A stretch of 64,000 nucleotides of DNA from Dolomedes plantarius (GCA_907164885.2 OU015493.1:51226496-51290495), one strand, 5' to 3'. Positions 1 to 13,071 are shown, counted from the first letter of the stretch. Numbers and translations: made by a program. The notes: generated by a model from the letters alone, not told the origin.

Positions 1-465
1 CGTAACGCAATAAACATATGCATTTGGCCCGAGAGAAAAAAGGCTGAGTATCGCTGATTTATAACCCCCAAAAAATCGAAAAGAAAAAATTTTTGTTAAG
101 GAAAATTAAAAGCATGTTGGTGCAAAATTTTAAAGTAAATTTGCGATGGTTTGGTGTCGAACAGGGAAAATAGTAGTTTTAAGATCAACGCAGGATTAGG
201 GTTTCTGTTACGAGCCCATGTAGGGTTAGGGGGGGGGGGGTGCTGTAAGAGCGTACTCAGTTGCGTTGGAGCAAGGCGCAGGGAAGAGCTGATAGATTCA
301 AAAGTTCTTCGTCATGGCAAAATGCCCTATAGAAATATTTTCTAAGGTAGAAAAACTTGCATGAATCAAAATTAACCTTTAGCTTACGGGGCCTAAATTT
401 CCGATTCCATCTTTTCAATGGGAAATTTCGTACCCCCCCTCCCCTTGTAAGAACGGCCATTAATG
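1..465. other. No gene recognised; A/T-rich with a G run
   Basis: I see no gene here. A run of about 13 G residues lies near 228-240, and short open frames on both strands show no recognisable domain. Confidence 0.6.

Positions 466-552
<87 letters not shown>
466..552. repeat. (TA)n microsatellite followed by poly-T
   Basis: About 58 bp of alternating TA is followed directly by some 24 T residues. The low-complexity reading frames through it (IYIY repeats) are not genes. Confidence 0.95.
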
Positions 553-1029
553 CATTCATTCTTGGGCCCGTATTCTTGGGATGCATACTGTCCCACCCCG
601 TAAGGAAAAGGTTAAGGTGCGCTGGGATGAGACGATACAAAAGTTTCGTTTTCGCAGAGAGAAAACTATGAAACATTATCACTGTTTATCGAAAGCACGC
701 GGGAAATGGAAATTCCATTATCGAACGCTCGGTAACAATGTTTCCCTGATAACTTGGGGAGAATACAGTACTCTCGGGTCACCCGGGAATTCAGGACGAC
801 CACATGATACGGTATTCACCATTATATGCTAGAGTCATTTCGACGATGGGTGAGGGAGAGAGGGCCAACAGCAGAAGTTGCAATATGCACGAACGGTTTT
901 AAGTGCTTTTAAATACGTGCTTGGTCATCGCTGAATAGAAACCCGATGAATACCCTACCACATTATTGAAGTTAAAAAATGGCGTACTGTGTCCGAGTAA
1001 AGGATCATTTGCAACGTTGAAGCAGAGAA

Positions 1030-1190
1030 GGCGAGGCCTTCACGGTCACGAACTGTGGTGCGAGGTGCTCGATCATCCAAATTTCCAAAGAGGTACTATG
1101 AATCCATGTAGCTTCGATTTTTTTGTAAATATAAAAGAATTACCTACATTAAAGCATTTTTACATAAGAAAATGTCTTTCTCCGAGAAAC
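1030..1190 (+). pseudogene. Possible mariner-like transposase C-terminal remnant
   Basis: A frame here reads WCEVLDHPNFQRG followed by NPCSFDFFVNIKELPTL. This resembles the mariner-family block around the third catalytic acid (HPPYSPDL.PCDF.LF..LKE). The Asp expected in the SPDL motif is not preserved and there is no convincing coding on either side. No terminal inverted repeats were found. It is an old fragment at best, and a chance match cannot be excluded. Confidence 0.35.
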
Positions 1191-1239
1191 AGGGAATACG
1201 TTTGTTCACATCTATCAACATGGCATTGTCAGTAGTTTC

Positions 1240-3115
1240 TGCAGCTTTCCTCATCAGGGGAGGGAGAGTAAAGCTGTAGGAGGTGACCTTGGGAGAAAAC
1301 CCTATCCTGGTGTGTGATAAAATTTATTGTAACCATAATAATTCAATCCTTTATTTTCATGTAAAATGAAGGTTTCAAAAGAGAACCGAAACCTTAAATG
1401 TCATTTTTTTTCTTTCAGAGTTTCTTTTAACGTAAATGTAAGCACATCAAGTCTAGATTAGATGATATCTAGTTTTCGTTACTGACACATTTATAGAAAT
1501 TTAAAACTCTTTCTCTAAAAGTTAATTTGCCGCAAATAAAATAAAAATATTTATACTCTATGTTATTGTTTTTATTTGAGAGAAATTAGCTAGCTTTTCG
1601 TTCTCAATTTCTAAAAAACATTTATATTTTTAAAATTAAGCAAAACGATTAGTTTTGTTACATTAACAGATGTTTGGTAGACATGAAACCAAACGTATGA
1701 TGCGAATATTAACACCCAAGAGGGTGAAACAGTGAAAAATTTTCGGCATGTCTTCAACTTCATTTATCGGAACTGTATTTTTTTTTTTCGCTGGAACTTC
1801 ATAGAAACCAGTTTTTATAACAATTTATCGGACCAATTTTACTGTCCATTAACACATAATGGGAAACATTCAACTTAAAAATAGAGACTCGAAAATTATT
1901 AATTTTTTTTTCATAATAAAATAAATAAAATATTTTATCCTAGGCATTTTAACAATATCATTGTCTGGTCTCGATCTATTCAGTAGCCTCTGGAACTTAG
2001 TAGTTCATTACTTTCTGTCAATTTAATATTTGTGAAATTGTTGAAAAAACTACAAAAAGCAAAACAGCGTATTCTCTCTTCCCTTACTATCTAATTTAAA
2101 ATGGTCAATAATTGGATTTAGCCTTTTTTTCCTATCCTGCCCTTGCTCTATCGATCCTCAAAAGACAAGAGTGAGATCAAAATTTCATTTCCCGGAATCG
2201 ATAGTTTCCATTACAGAGAGCTATAATCGATACTTTTTTTTCCAGTGAACAGTTTTCTAATTCACTTCATTTCGGGGAAGTGCAAAAAAAAAGTGTGATT
2301 CTTCAAAGTCACGGGAATAATAGGCGTTCGAATTTAGGGTAGCAGAACTAGAGAATTTACGGTTGAAAAACAGAATAGGAAAGTTGTAAATTGATGAGCT
2401 TAAATGAATTTTTAATAAAAGAATAACACAATGCAAGATTGATTTTAATATCTCACAAGTTTCATGGTGTGAATTAAAACCTTGAAGAAGAAAAAAAAAG
2501 AAAGAAATATACAAGAGAATTACTCAGAAATGGATAAATAGTTCTGTCTGATAGTCTAAAGAGTTTTAAATATGTGATCTTGCTGGGAAAATTCAGTTGA
2601 TATTTCCACATAGAGCATGTATGTCCTAAATCAGTGTAAACATGAAAAAAATGTCTAATTATCTTCACAGTGCATATTTACAATTTACTGTAATTTTAAA
2701 AAAAAGTTCGAGTTCCCAAATTCAACGAGCATATTCTGCTGATCTTCCACTGAAGAAAAGACTAGTTAACTTCAAAATCCATAATTTACAGTTTACATCA
2801 ACCCATGACATTTTACTGATGACATTTTTAAATTTATACTATAAACCGGCATTTGAATACGTTTAGTCCCAGTTTTATCAATGTGATACTGTGATTTTGG
2901 CATTTTAGGTACATTAGTGTAGTTAGGAATTCAATGTTTGTTTCATTATGTAGAGAGTACTGTAACTGAACTTTCGTTCCATATTCAGTAAATGGAGTTT
3001 GGCCCTCAATATTTGTATGTCTTGCTTTAGGTAAGGAAACAATATGGATATTTCCTGTTATATACGTTTGACATCATGATTTTTCTTTAATGTCTTCTAA
3101 TATTAAAATGGAGGT
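1240..3115. other. Long AT-rich stretch with no gene recognised
   Basis: Only short open frames on both strands, without recognisable motifs. I see no tRNA-like, repeat or transposon terminal signal that I can support. Confidence 0.5.
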
Positions 3116-3196
3116 TATACACACAAACATGCACACATAAATATAAACATATGGATGTGTGTGAGTGTATATATATGTATATATATATATATATAA
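3116..3196. repeat. CA/TA/TG low-complexity tract
   Basis: Short CA, TG and TA runs in succession, a compound microsatellite. Confidence 0.8.
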
Positions 3197-4499
3197 CACT
3201 AGGATTTTATTCTTGATTACGGAATTTTAATATTTTGAAACATTTAAGCTATGAATTTATCTAAAAAAGCTTTTTCGGTGGGCTTTAAAAAAAGTAGTTT
3301 AAGAAGAGTATTCCATTGAAAGAGAGAACATGAGGAATTTAGGAATTCGGGAAAAAAAGAATCGGCTTTTTATAGGCTGAGAGAGGACAGGAAAAAAGTG
3401 TTTCAATGAGCATTGTCAACCCCGTGGGAATCCAAAATTGCTTCTGTCAGGTACACAATATACACATTCATGGATGAATATTGCGATCAATATAGAAAGG
3501 ATGACATTTGTCATACAGGTTAATTTGAAGGTCAAAATTTTGTTTTTGAGAAAGGGAGTGTTGGGGCAGAAATTTAGTGTCAGCTTGTAGAGCTGAAGAG
3601 TTGTTATCAACCTGTGGATCGTGAAGTGTTCTCCATTTCTTAGAAATTTCTTAGGAATTTCAGTTTTGTTAAATTGAACATTTGGTTGGAATTAAACTAT
3701 AGAAAATACATTTTAGTGTTTTTTTTATCAGGCCTTAAAATGCCTTTTTGAAGAAAATATGCAAGATATGAAGTGTGGCTGCAGGATGTGTAGAAACCAT
3801 TGAAGGGGATCACGACTCGAAAAAGGTTCGAAAACACTGTTTTAGAGGATTGTAGTGGTAATGTTTCTCAACCACTGGTGTAAATCCTGTCATTGGCAAT
3901 CCACTGATAATTATATTTCGACAATCACTGTACTTTAGTATAATTTGCTCTCATGTTTCAGTTCAGCATTTTTGTGTAAATCAATATTTTCGCAAAGGAA
4001 CTTAATGAAATGAAAATACTGAAATTCCTTGGAAAAGTCTGCTATTGTTCGTATCAAATATTCTCTGTAGTTGCAACTAAAAATTAGGCAAAATTATTGG
4101 TACCATGCCATGTAATTCAAAATTATTAAAAAGTTTATATTTATGCTTTTTGTTTTGTTTTCTTAGCAATATAGTAAAATAATTCTACGTATATATCTTC
4201 AATTGTTAGGGTAGCTCATTCTATCAGTCGTATTAAGGCTCTAATTCTGTAAAAAAAATTCAAATTTTAATTTTGAAGGATATATTTTGATGATTAAAGA
4301 AGAATTTACATCACTATAATGTTGTTATAATTTTTAAACATAGAATTAAAAATATTTCAGTTTTAGAAATAAGATAAGGTTATGAATCAGTAAAACATGG
4401 CTTAGCAATGGTTTGAAAATTTCTCAGCTAATTTTTAAATTTTGTATCTTTTAATAAAAAAAATTATTTTATGCCTCACTTTTTGAAAGAGCGTAGACG
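3197..4499. other. AT-rich, nothing recognised
   Basis: No open frame with a recognisable product and no repeat structure that I can identify. Confidence 0.5.
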
Positions 4500-4501
4500 T
4501 A

Positions 4502-4920
4502 AGGCTGCTATCTACTAACCCTATTGGATTCGCTCGCCTCAATGTTAACCCATGGAGAAAATTTGTCTACTATTTACAGCTACATAAATACTGATAATCA
4601 AATAAAATATAACGGTATTTTCCGATAGCGTGAACATTTCTGCATCTTGCAACAGGATTAATTTTATATATTTCGTCCATCAAACAAATTTAGCGTTTAA
4701 AACACACTAAACCAGATATTTTCCCCGAATAATTTAAATTTTTAAATATTATTTGCATTTTTTTAAACGAAAAATGCCTCAAGGTGTAACATTTCCTTCT
4801 CTATTACGGAGTACAATTAAACAGAAAAATTAAAATCCAAGTCGGAAATCCTTGCACACATTTTCTCTATACGTTAACATTGGGGTGAGCGAATCCAATA
4901 GGGTTAGTACACAGCAGTCT
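4502..4920. mobile_element. TA-flanked MITE, 419 bp, about 50 bp terminal inverted repeats
   Basis: The two ends are near-perfect inverted repeats. They share the core CTAACCCTATTGGATTCGCT on the left and its reverse complement on the right, and the match runs on to GTTAAC. Each end is bounded by a TA dinucleotide (4500-4501 and 4921-4922), as in Tc1/mariner superfamily insertions. No coding capacity. A second, end-truncated copy in the opposite orientation lies at about 60.34-60.72 kb. Confidence 0.85.
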
Positions 4921-4922
4921 TA

Positions 4923-5939
4923 AGGAGATAAGAGACCATCAACCTCAAATTTTTTAAATTTTAATTTTTTAACTCTATATACAAAATTAGAATAACTTAA
5001 TTTCTTTTTACTACTAATAAATAATCCAACAGAGATATATATATAAAAAAATACAATTATAGACAAGAAACAGTTTTTCTTTGCAGGATTTGTTTTATGT
5101 TAAAGTGATTTAGCAGTCTATGCTTGATTTTTATTTTTTGTTTATTTCTATTGTTTATATTTTACATTTCTTTTTACTACATCGCAGATTCCTAGAAGTC
5201 AACCTAAGGATTTTTTTTTGGCAGAATAATGCTTGGTTTACAAAAAAAAATTTAAAAAAAAAATTAAATGCTCACTTTTTTCAAAATGTTCCCTGCGCAA
5301 TTCATATCAATTAAAAGTCTTAAAAATTTTATTATAAGTTTATCTTATGTGTATAAATATATTTGTGCATTTATATTTTTTTGGAGGAATCTAAAGTGTC
5401 AAATAATTTTTTTTTATATTCTGCCTTTTATTTTTTTATATTTTTGCATGTTTTTACTTTATTTTAAGGTCTATAAATTTCAAAAATATTTGGGATTTTA
5501 AAGAATTATGCACTGTTTTGTGACAAACACTTCAATTAACAATTCTTAGAAATTTTGAAGAAAACAGAAGAAAACGAATGCGCATGGAGCATTTTGAAAA
5601 ATTATAGATTTTTGAAGAATTTTTTGATAAACAGGTCTTATTCTTCCACAAAATACTTATTTTTGAATTCTAAGGGACATCAGTGTAGTAAAAAAGGATA
5701 TAAATCATATTCGTGTGATATATAGAATAAAATATTAAAAAATTAAAAAATACGAGGTTAAAGGTCCCTTGATCCCTTAAACAGACAAAAAAAAAATTCT
5801 TGAGAACAAATAAGTGGCATCGGATCCTCTAATCTAAAAGAAGTCAGCCAAGACAAAAAAAAGGGGGGTCAAAAATTGCCTTTATTAAAAATTCTGTTTG
5901 TGCTTAAATTTGGAAGAAGCTGGCCCACAATGACGTACC
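4923..5939. other. Very AT-rich, nothing recognised
   Basis: Poly-A and poly-T tracts and short Phe/Lys/Leu-rich frames. I see no gene. Confidence 0.5.
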
Positions 5940-6260
5940 TGTGTCAGTGAGAGAGAATATATTTCGTCCATGCCTGTACATGTTCGTTCACCTTCCCAAG
6001 AGCCTCAAGGCAGGGAAGCATGCATTCGGATCTCCGAGTAGGCCCGGCTGTCGGCGCCAAATGAAGACGTCAATCCGTTTTCTCTCGTTCTCAGAAAAAA
6101 GGGCGTGCTTGGCGGCCGAGAATCCCGCTGTCCCACTTTCAGCCACAAGTGGATCAAGGCCGAACCGGCTGCCATTTTTGTTCTACCCCTCGCTCGTAGG
6201 ACAGACAAGTGAGAGTATTATTGGAAGAGGATCAACTGGAAAGAGAAATCGACGTTTGAT
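5940..6260. promoter_or_regulatory. GC-richer island with an E2F-like site
   Basis: The base composition rises clearly above the surrounding DNA. A sequence at about 6051-6062 (TCGGCGCCAAAT) fits the E2F consensus read on the minus strand, and a CTGCCATTTTT stretch near 6170 is weakly YY1-like. Open frames on both strands cover the island but resemble nothing known. It could be a promoter, an unrecognised exon, or part of an old repeat. Confidence 0.3.
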
Positions 6261-6325
6261 CGAGATATGGAAAGAGAGGTTTATCTATCTATCTGTCTAT
6301 CCACACACACATATATATATATATA

Positions 6326-6684
<359 letters not shown>

Positions 6685-6989
6685 TTACCAGTTAAGGAAA
6701 CCTTCCATTCCTGGGAGTGGATTTCCGACAGTGTTAGCTTACAAAAAAAGAGAGATTTTCATTCTAAACATTGAAGTTTCAAGATATTTTTATTTTCTGA
6801 TTAAATTTATCAAGGTTTGTTGTTAAACCAAGTGAAGTGAAACGCCCTGACACCGGACTGTTGCGTCCACTTAACCGGTTTCTTTTAGAAATACTCGTGT
6901 TCTAGGTTTCGTGTCAGGGTAAGGCGCATGTAAAATCTCTTTTTATGTCTATGAAGATTGTCTGATCACAGACAGACAGATAGACAGGC

Positions 6990-7105
6990 GCACACACACG
7001 CATATATATATATATATATATATATAAATAATGTATATATATATATGTATGTATGTATGTATATGTATATATAATATGTCTGTCTGTATGTATGTATGCA
7101 TGTAT
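6990..7105. repeat. Compound CA/TA/GTAT microsatellite
   Basis: Alternating CA, TA, TATG and TGTC tracts. The minus-strand open frame that crosses it is low complexity. Confidence 0.85.
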
Positions 7106-7798
7106 GAACGTACAGGTGGCGTGGGAAAATGGATGATCGATTGGAGAGAAGAATTGATCGAGCGAGATCGATTGATAAGATGGTCTCATTATCTGGTCAT
7201 TGGATAAAACGTTACTCCGGTTTTCAAGCCACTTTTTCAAAATCCGAACCTTTCCTGTCACGCATAAGCAGAAATATAAACAAATACACGTGCTAACTGT
7301 CTGAGCATGCTTGAAGGAGAGAAAATAGATGAGTGGTTAAAATCTGCCTTTGGAGTTAAACATTGACTCTCTAATTGGCTGTTCAAAAGGACATTAAAGC
7401 AGTGTAGGAAAATTATGACTTTCTTTAGTTACCTTTTTAGCTCAAAACATCAGTCTTAATTGTTGTCGAATCTTCCAGCAACTAATAAGAAATTTGAATA
7501 CATTTTACTATATAAATATTCAGTTTGAGGTACCCAGAAAAGGAAGACGGAGCATTAATATCATCTTAAATAGCTGAGTCCATGAAAGCAGTAAGAATGT
7601 AAGAATTCTAACGAACGGCAGAATTCAGCCGCTTGTATATTTCACCACGCCTAGACATCAGCTACTAACATCTTATTCGATCTAACGTTCTCTGTTTTTC
7701 CCCTCAGTCTAAAAACGCCAGTTCCAAATATGAAGTCACTTTCTGTTTGAACATTTGTCGTTTATTCGAACCAAGGTTTATGGGATATTTAAAATGTA

Positions 7799-8024
7799 AG
7801 GTCAGACGCACACCGAGAAAGCGCGCATCTAAAACATGCATGTCTGATACAAGCTGTATTGAAAAACCTGTTATTGCTCCACCGAGTGCTTACACCGAAC
7901 AGACAGATTTGTGTCTGATTAGTGTAAGCACTTTGCGGAGAAATAACGGTATTTTTTTTTTCAATGAAACTGGTATCAGACTTGCGTGTCTCTGACACAC
8001 GCTTTCTCGGTGTGCGATGGACCT
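7799..8024. mobile_element. Foldback MITE, 226 bp, TA flanked
   Basis: Nearly the whole element is an imperfect palindrome. The left end AGGTCAGACGCACACCGAG pairs with the right end, whose reverse complement reads AGGTCCATCGCACACCGAG. Similarity continues inward through the GTCTGATAC and GTGCTTACAC blocks. TA dinucleotides flank both ends (7797-7798 and 8025-8026). The mirrored open frames on the two strands are a by-product of the palindrome. Confidence 0.85.
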
Positions 8025-8026
8025 TA

Positions 8027-9320
8027 GAGCTGTAAATAGAGTGACAAACGCAGTGACGGATAGTATTTTAGTAGTAAATAAGAAATAATTTCACTTTGTT
8101 GAGACTTCCATCGCTTTCTGGCTTCATACATTGGTCATTTAAGACGGCGCGTGAGTTGATGTCACAGGTTTTCAATCCCCAAGTTGAGCTATTGGATTTT
8201 TTTTTTGTCATACAATAAAAAATACATATTTTAGAATTCTAAAGTTAATATTTCTGAATGCAACGCACGAGCTTTTTAACACCTTTTTATTTTAATTTAA
8301 TATTTTTAAAAACAATTTTAAATTTTCAGTGATAGTTGTCTATAATCTATGGGCCGAAAAAATATAATCGCTTTTAAAGTTGAGATTCCTAAAACTATAC
8401 GCTCTTTATTTTGGCATCTGCCTTCATGAGCTAAACAAAGAATTCAAAAATATGCATTGACAAATCTCTCTAGTGTATAATGCGAGAAGAAATTTCCCAT
8501 TGCTTAACAGAGGATCTTCAGAATTTATCCCACTGATTCATTCCCTGCTGCCGTATTACATAAAGGAAGCCGAATTATATTACAGTCAGAATATAATACT
8601 GTCATTTTCTCAGCTTAGACTACCAGTGTATACTTTGTATCTTTTAAAACCAAAGAAAGCAAACTGTATGTTGCTCCGGTAATTACAGCTACAGGGCAGT
8701 TTTATGCTGGACTGGCTTTGCATACCATGCTGTCATGCTACACACATGCTACCCATTCATGTGTTTTTGAAATCTATTTAATGCGGAATGAAATTTTTCT
8801 CTGTTTTTCGTCGTATAAACATGTATTTAAAATTCTTTGCACATTATCACTATAAGATTTAAGACAGTTTCTTTGTTCTGTTTTCATTAAAAAGTTCACG
8901 GAAGTTTCAATTAGGGTAAAAATTATAAAAATATTTTCCTTAAGCAAAAATCACCCCGAAATTGTATTTTCCTTTCTAAATGGCAAAAACTTTTATAAAA
9001 AAATGCTTATTAAATCCTTTTTTAAAACCTTTCCTATGCACAGATGTGAAACAGAATTATGGTTCGGCAGGTATATCAGAAGCTAAACTAGTTTTAAATT
9101 TTAAATTTTTTAAAAATAATTTCAAATTGTTCATTTATTTTACATTTTGTGATGATCTGTATATAAAGACACATTTGCAGAAAATAAATTATTATAAAAT
9201 GTGTAAATAATGGAAAAATTCTGTCTTGTATCCCCTAAAGACAGTAAGTTTATAGTATCTCCGGGGTTGATGGGATAACGTGATTAAACAAAGAATACAT
9301 TTGCATTATGTGTGCTAAAA
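8027..9320. other. AT-rich, nothing recognised
   Basis: Several short open frames on the plus strand (for example about 8473-8682 and 8980-9210) have no recognisable motifs. Confidence 0.45.
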
Positions 9321-9324
9321 ACGT

Positions 9325-9361
9325 TTTATGTAACGTGCAAAAAGAATACACGTTACATAAA
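9325..9361. repeat. Short perfect hairpin (13 bp stem, 11 nt loop)
   Basis: TTTATGTAACGTG is followed after 11 bases by its exact reverse complement. It contains no T run typical of a pol III end and no gene beside it. Function unknown. Confidence 0.7.
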
Positions 9362-9711
9362 TTCGAAAAGTCGTCATGCATTCGACTATTTTGTAAACGA
9401 CATGGACAGTGTCGGAAACTGGACATTCGAAACTAAGTCTACTGTTAAGACCTTCTCCATGACGGTTTTCGAAGCATGAGATGGGGAGTACGGATCATGT
9501 TTCCCCACAGCAGAGCTTCCAGAAATTGAGTGGATAATCCAAAATTTGTTAAAAGGGATTTTTGTCTAAGTAATTCTTCGGCATGAACTAATGGTCATTT
9601 ACCGTTTAGTAATAATGTTTATAATATCACGAGCTTCCCTTTTGGAGGGCTAACCACATCTCGGATGAAGTTAGATTTTTTAAGTAAGTCTTCGCAAAGT
9701 GCGCAAGGGTG

Positions 9712-9860
9712 GAGGATGGATGGACAGCTAGGGAGCTGGCCTCCAGTATCAGGGGTAGCGAGTTTGAGTACCGCAGTTGGCATGGGGGATTGTATCCGTT
9801 CAGTATAGGGTTTTTAAAGTACTAAACTGTTTAACCGTCATCTGTCATAAAATGACAGTA
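9712..9860 (+). mobile_element. tRNA-derived SINE-like sequence
   Basis: A head with an A-box-like segment (GATGGACAGCTAGGGAGC) and a degenerate B box (GCGAGTTTGAGTACCGC at about 9758) is followed by a body containing AACTGTTTAACCGTCATCT. Similar head and body pieces occur at about 20.08-20.22 kb, which supports a repeated SINE family. The 3' end is not defined. Confidence 0.5.
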
Positions 9861-10154
9861 TCACTAAGAAAAACTAATTGTAAAGAACACAAAAACGGTT
9901 AAGGCGATATGAGGGGTCTCTAAAAGCTTCATTTCGCGAGGAAGGTAAATACGTGGCTTTATTATCATTAACTGGGGTCTGGGTGTTTAAAAATTACTCG
10001 TGATGTGTAATTACCATAATATGTGTGCTACCAAATGCTGAAAGATAGACAGTGAGTAAAATACTGTTTGACGGCTGCTTTTTACCTATCACTCTTTAAT
10101 TCCTGATACACGGTTTTGTTAGACTAGGAATAACATTTCGACAACATCTGTTAA

Positions 10155-11204
10155 CACTTTCAGGTCTGAGCTATTTCGACCGTATGTCTCCCTCTGGACT
10201 GAGGATTTTTGGTACTTTTCATTACTTTTTTAGAAATACTTTGAAGATATATATCTTAGCAATTTCTTTTTATTATAAATTTTAAACTGATTTTATTCAT
10301 AATGTAGAAACTATTTAAATTTACTAAGAATTAATATTTAATGAGAAATAATTGAAAAAAAGCATGTAAAAAAATTCCGCATAAGGAAACATTATTTTTT
10401 AACATGAAATTTTAAATAAAATTGAATAAAAACATACCCAAATGGTTTACAAAAATCTAAAAATAGCTAAAATTTGCTTTGGTTTGTTACATTTCAAAGC
10501 ATGGATTTGCTCAAAAAGCAACAAGAGCGTTCAAACTAACCCTGATTTGAATTTGGATTCTACATCGTTTCATAAATTTACATCTGTTAGGTGTTGCCAT
10601 CTCTATTTTTTTAAGTAGAAGGTTCATAGATAATATCTAAAAAGATGGCGAACGTATATAATTAGTATTTTTACCATGTTTTTATTAACTTACTTTCTTG
10701 TTTGTGTGTTTGTGTGTTTGTCAAGTACAAATCTTGCAATCGATTTTTAACTAACTTCCCGACTAGATAGACATTTGAAACTTTTAAAATAGCTCAGAAC
10801 ACGATGACAATGCATTTTTTAATACTTTTAGCCATCTTTAAGCAGAATTAAATTAGTTTTGAGTTATTTTCAGTTAATTTTGTTTTGTAGACTGGTGCAG
10901 CCATCTATTGGCCGGAACTTGAACGAAAAGTTATATGCAAGTTAACTTCCAATTAACTTCATTTTTTTTCAAGTTGATGGGATAATTCATCAAAAATTTT
11001 TAAAAAAGTATTTATTAATACATAGAATTGTCAAGTTTATATGATTCAACAGAAAATTTAAAAACGTGGTGTATAAAAAGTTCTTTTTATCTTGTAATTA
11101 TTGTAGTTCAGAGAGTTAAAAGTTGACCCTGAGAGACTCTCAGGCTTAGTCCGCTTCAGAGAAAATGGGAACCCGAATGACACTCGGGCTTAGACCTCAA
11201 AGTG
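10155..11204. mobile_element. piggyBac-like non-autonomous element, TTAA flanked
   Basis: The ends CACTTTCAGGTCTGAGC and, in reverse complement, CACTTTGAGGTCTAAGC match at 15 of 17 positions. Both are bounded by TTAA (10151-10154 and 11205-11208), the target of the piggyBac superfamily. There is no transposase frame. The interior holds a repeat (10673-11107) that also occurs at 40.19-40.63 kb without these ends. Confidence 0.65.
10673..11107. repeat. Dispersed repeat, copy 1 (about 435 bp)
   Basis: It shares long near-identical blocks with 40192-40626 in the same orientation. Examples are GCAATCGATTTTTAACTAAC, TTCCCGACTAG, and the end ATAAAAAGTTCTTTTTATCTT. Similarity stops sharply at both ends. 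It is not coding and I cannot classify it. Confidence 0.8.
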
Positions 11205-12084
11205 TTAAAATATTATTTGAAAGGAATTTTCATAATTATTTCTCAATTTTCGTGCACTGAAATCTGCATTTAATAGTCAAACATGGATAACTGTCCTGTT
11301 CCTTCCTGAAAGGTGCATTACGTCGATCTAGAAGTAGAATACGTATCGCCAGCATGTCCAGGCGCTATGCCTCGTATATGTTCTCTCTTCATTATGGGTT
11401 CACAAGCATGGCCCAACCAACAAATACACAAAAAGAAATACAATTTCGCAAGAAGAAATTTTCTAAACTTTTAATAGAAACTGACAAATGCTAGTAAATC
11501 CAGCCCGCAGTCGAAAGAACAAAGCGTCTCCCGTAATTCCTCAGTCAACAGTAAAAGTTTGAAGAAATTTTGATTTTTCCGATCTCAAAATAGTTGTCAT
11601 CGATCTAAGTAAATGTGAAAAAAAAATGCCTACTATTATTTTTTTAAATTTAACTTCTCATGCTAGTACTTGTACAAAATGAATCTCCAACATTTTCGTT
11701 AAGTTACACAAACAATCAAGTTTGAAATAATCAATTCATTGTTTTTAGTACATAAATGAAACTTGTGTTAGAGCTCCTAAATAAATAAGCTGTCTCATGC
11801 TCATCGATTTTGTTATTAATCTTACCAAAACACATGCCCATCAGTACCATCATGGGAGGAACATCATTAAAAAATTTGTGTAAAAAGAAAAAGAAATGTC
11901 TCTGTTTCGGATCCCTTTTATAATACGAATCGTATTCTAACATAAAAGTAGACTAGTTGATACCCGTCAAAACATGATGGCTAGATAGTAAATAAATGTA
12001 CTAATACACAAATTATACTCAACATATCATTGCCAAATGTTGAAAATCATAATAATGCGCAGAAACAAATTAATGTGTTGAAGC

Positions 12085-12180
12085 GGCCTTGTGCTTAGAG
12101 AGTATCTAAAGCCAGATTTAAAAATCTCACTGAGCATGCGCAGAAAGCAATTTTTTGTTTAATTGTAAATTATCACTAAT
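12085..12180. repeat. Direct repeat, left copy
   Basis: Contains CACTGAGCATGCGCAGAAA followed by CAATTTTTTGTTTAATTGT and TAAATTATCACTAATTAA. A close copy in the same orientation lies at 13122-13185, with a further CTGAGCATGCGCAG at about 13076. The two copies bracket roughly 950 bp. Confidence 0.7.
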
Positions 12181-12267
12181 TAAACAGCGCGAAATAAACA
12201 ATTTCCACGAGGTTTAATCTTATATTTCCCAAACATAATTATCTCTCTATTCTAAAAAGAACTAACT

Positions 12268-12290
12268 GCCGCTGCCGCCGCCGCCGCTGT
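12268..12290. repeat. Short GCC trinucleotide repeat
   Basis: A short run of GCC/GCT units in otherwise AT-rich DNA. Confidence 0.8.
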
Positions 12291-12965
12291 CAAAAGCTTG
12301 TCATTCTATCTCCTCCGAAACCGCTGGGGGTATGGGGTCGAGACCGATACCAATCGATGCAGAACAATGTGGGGAAGAAAGTAAGACATGTCTAATATTC
12401 GTCGGACTTTAAGTTTTTTTAATTTTATGTTTTGTGGGAAAATATTGACTTTTTCATGTTCAGATTACGATAACTCGCCAAAAAAGGATCGTAGAATTTT
12501 TTTTTTTTTACAATCTAAGACTACAGACATTTTTCCTTCAAACAAGACCTCATTTGTTTAAAAATAATTTAAAACAGACTGATATTTTTATTAAAATTGA
12601 AAACCCTTTTTTTGGAAAAATTTATGCGTTTCGAGATATATAAATTCGATGCGCTCAGACTTATTATGTTACAAAGAAAATATTTATATCAACTGGAAGA
12701 TGAAAGCTTTCTCATTCATATAAACTTCATTTCAAGTCTCTATCTTAAAATTTCGATTTTTAATTGAATTTTAAAGAAATACTTCAAAAAAATCTTCTCA
12801 TTCCCTTCCTTTGAAAGAAGATCCGATTTTTCACCCATTCATCCATTTCGCCGGGCTTCATCCATTTCGTCGGGAGGGGGGGGAAGCTTCAACTGTAAAC
12901 AAATGAATGACTCAATCGCTGTAAAAAACTATTGAGTCATTCATTCACTTGATTCACCAGAGGAG

Positions 12966-13005
12966 CGAGGGTAGCGAGGCTAGGGGCGAAGCCCCTAATC
13001 TTAAA
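12966..13005. repeat. GC-rich hairpin (AGGGGCGAAGCCCCT)
   Basis: Perfect 6 bp arms around GAA, preceded by GAGCGAGGGTAGCGAGGC. Hairpins of this type often sit near the ends of transposons. No element boundary could be fixed here. Confidence 0.5.
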
Positions 13006-13071
13006 AATAAAAATAGCAGAGAGAGATCTAGAGAGACTCCTCGGAATAAACGTGTTTAATCATTAAAACAT

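Noticed and set aside
197..240. TTAGGG-like words suggesting telomeric repeats
   Set aside because: Only isolated words, no tandem array, and arthropod telomeres are usually TTAGG.
6851..6926. Short inverted repeat CCCTGACAC / GTGTCAGGG about 60 bp apart
   Set aside because: Only 9 bp arms; easily chance, and no flanking duplication.
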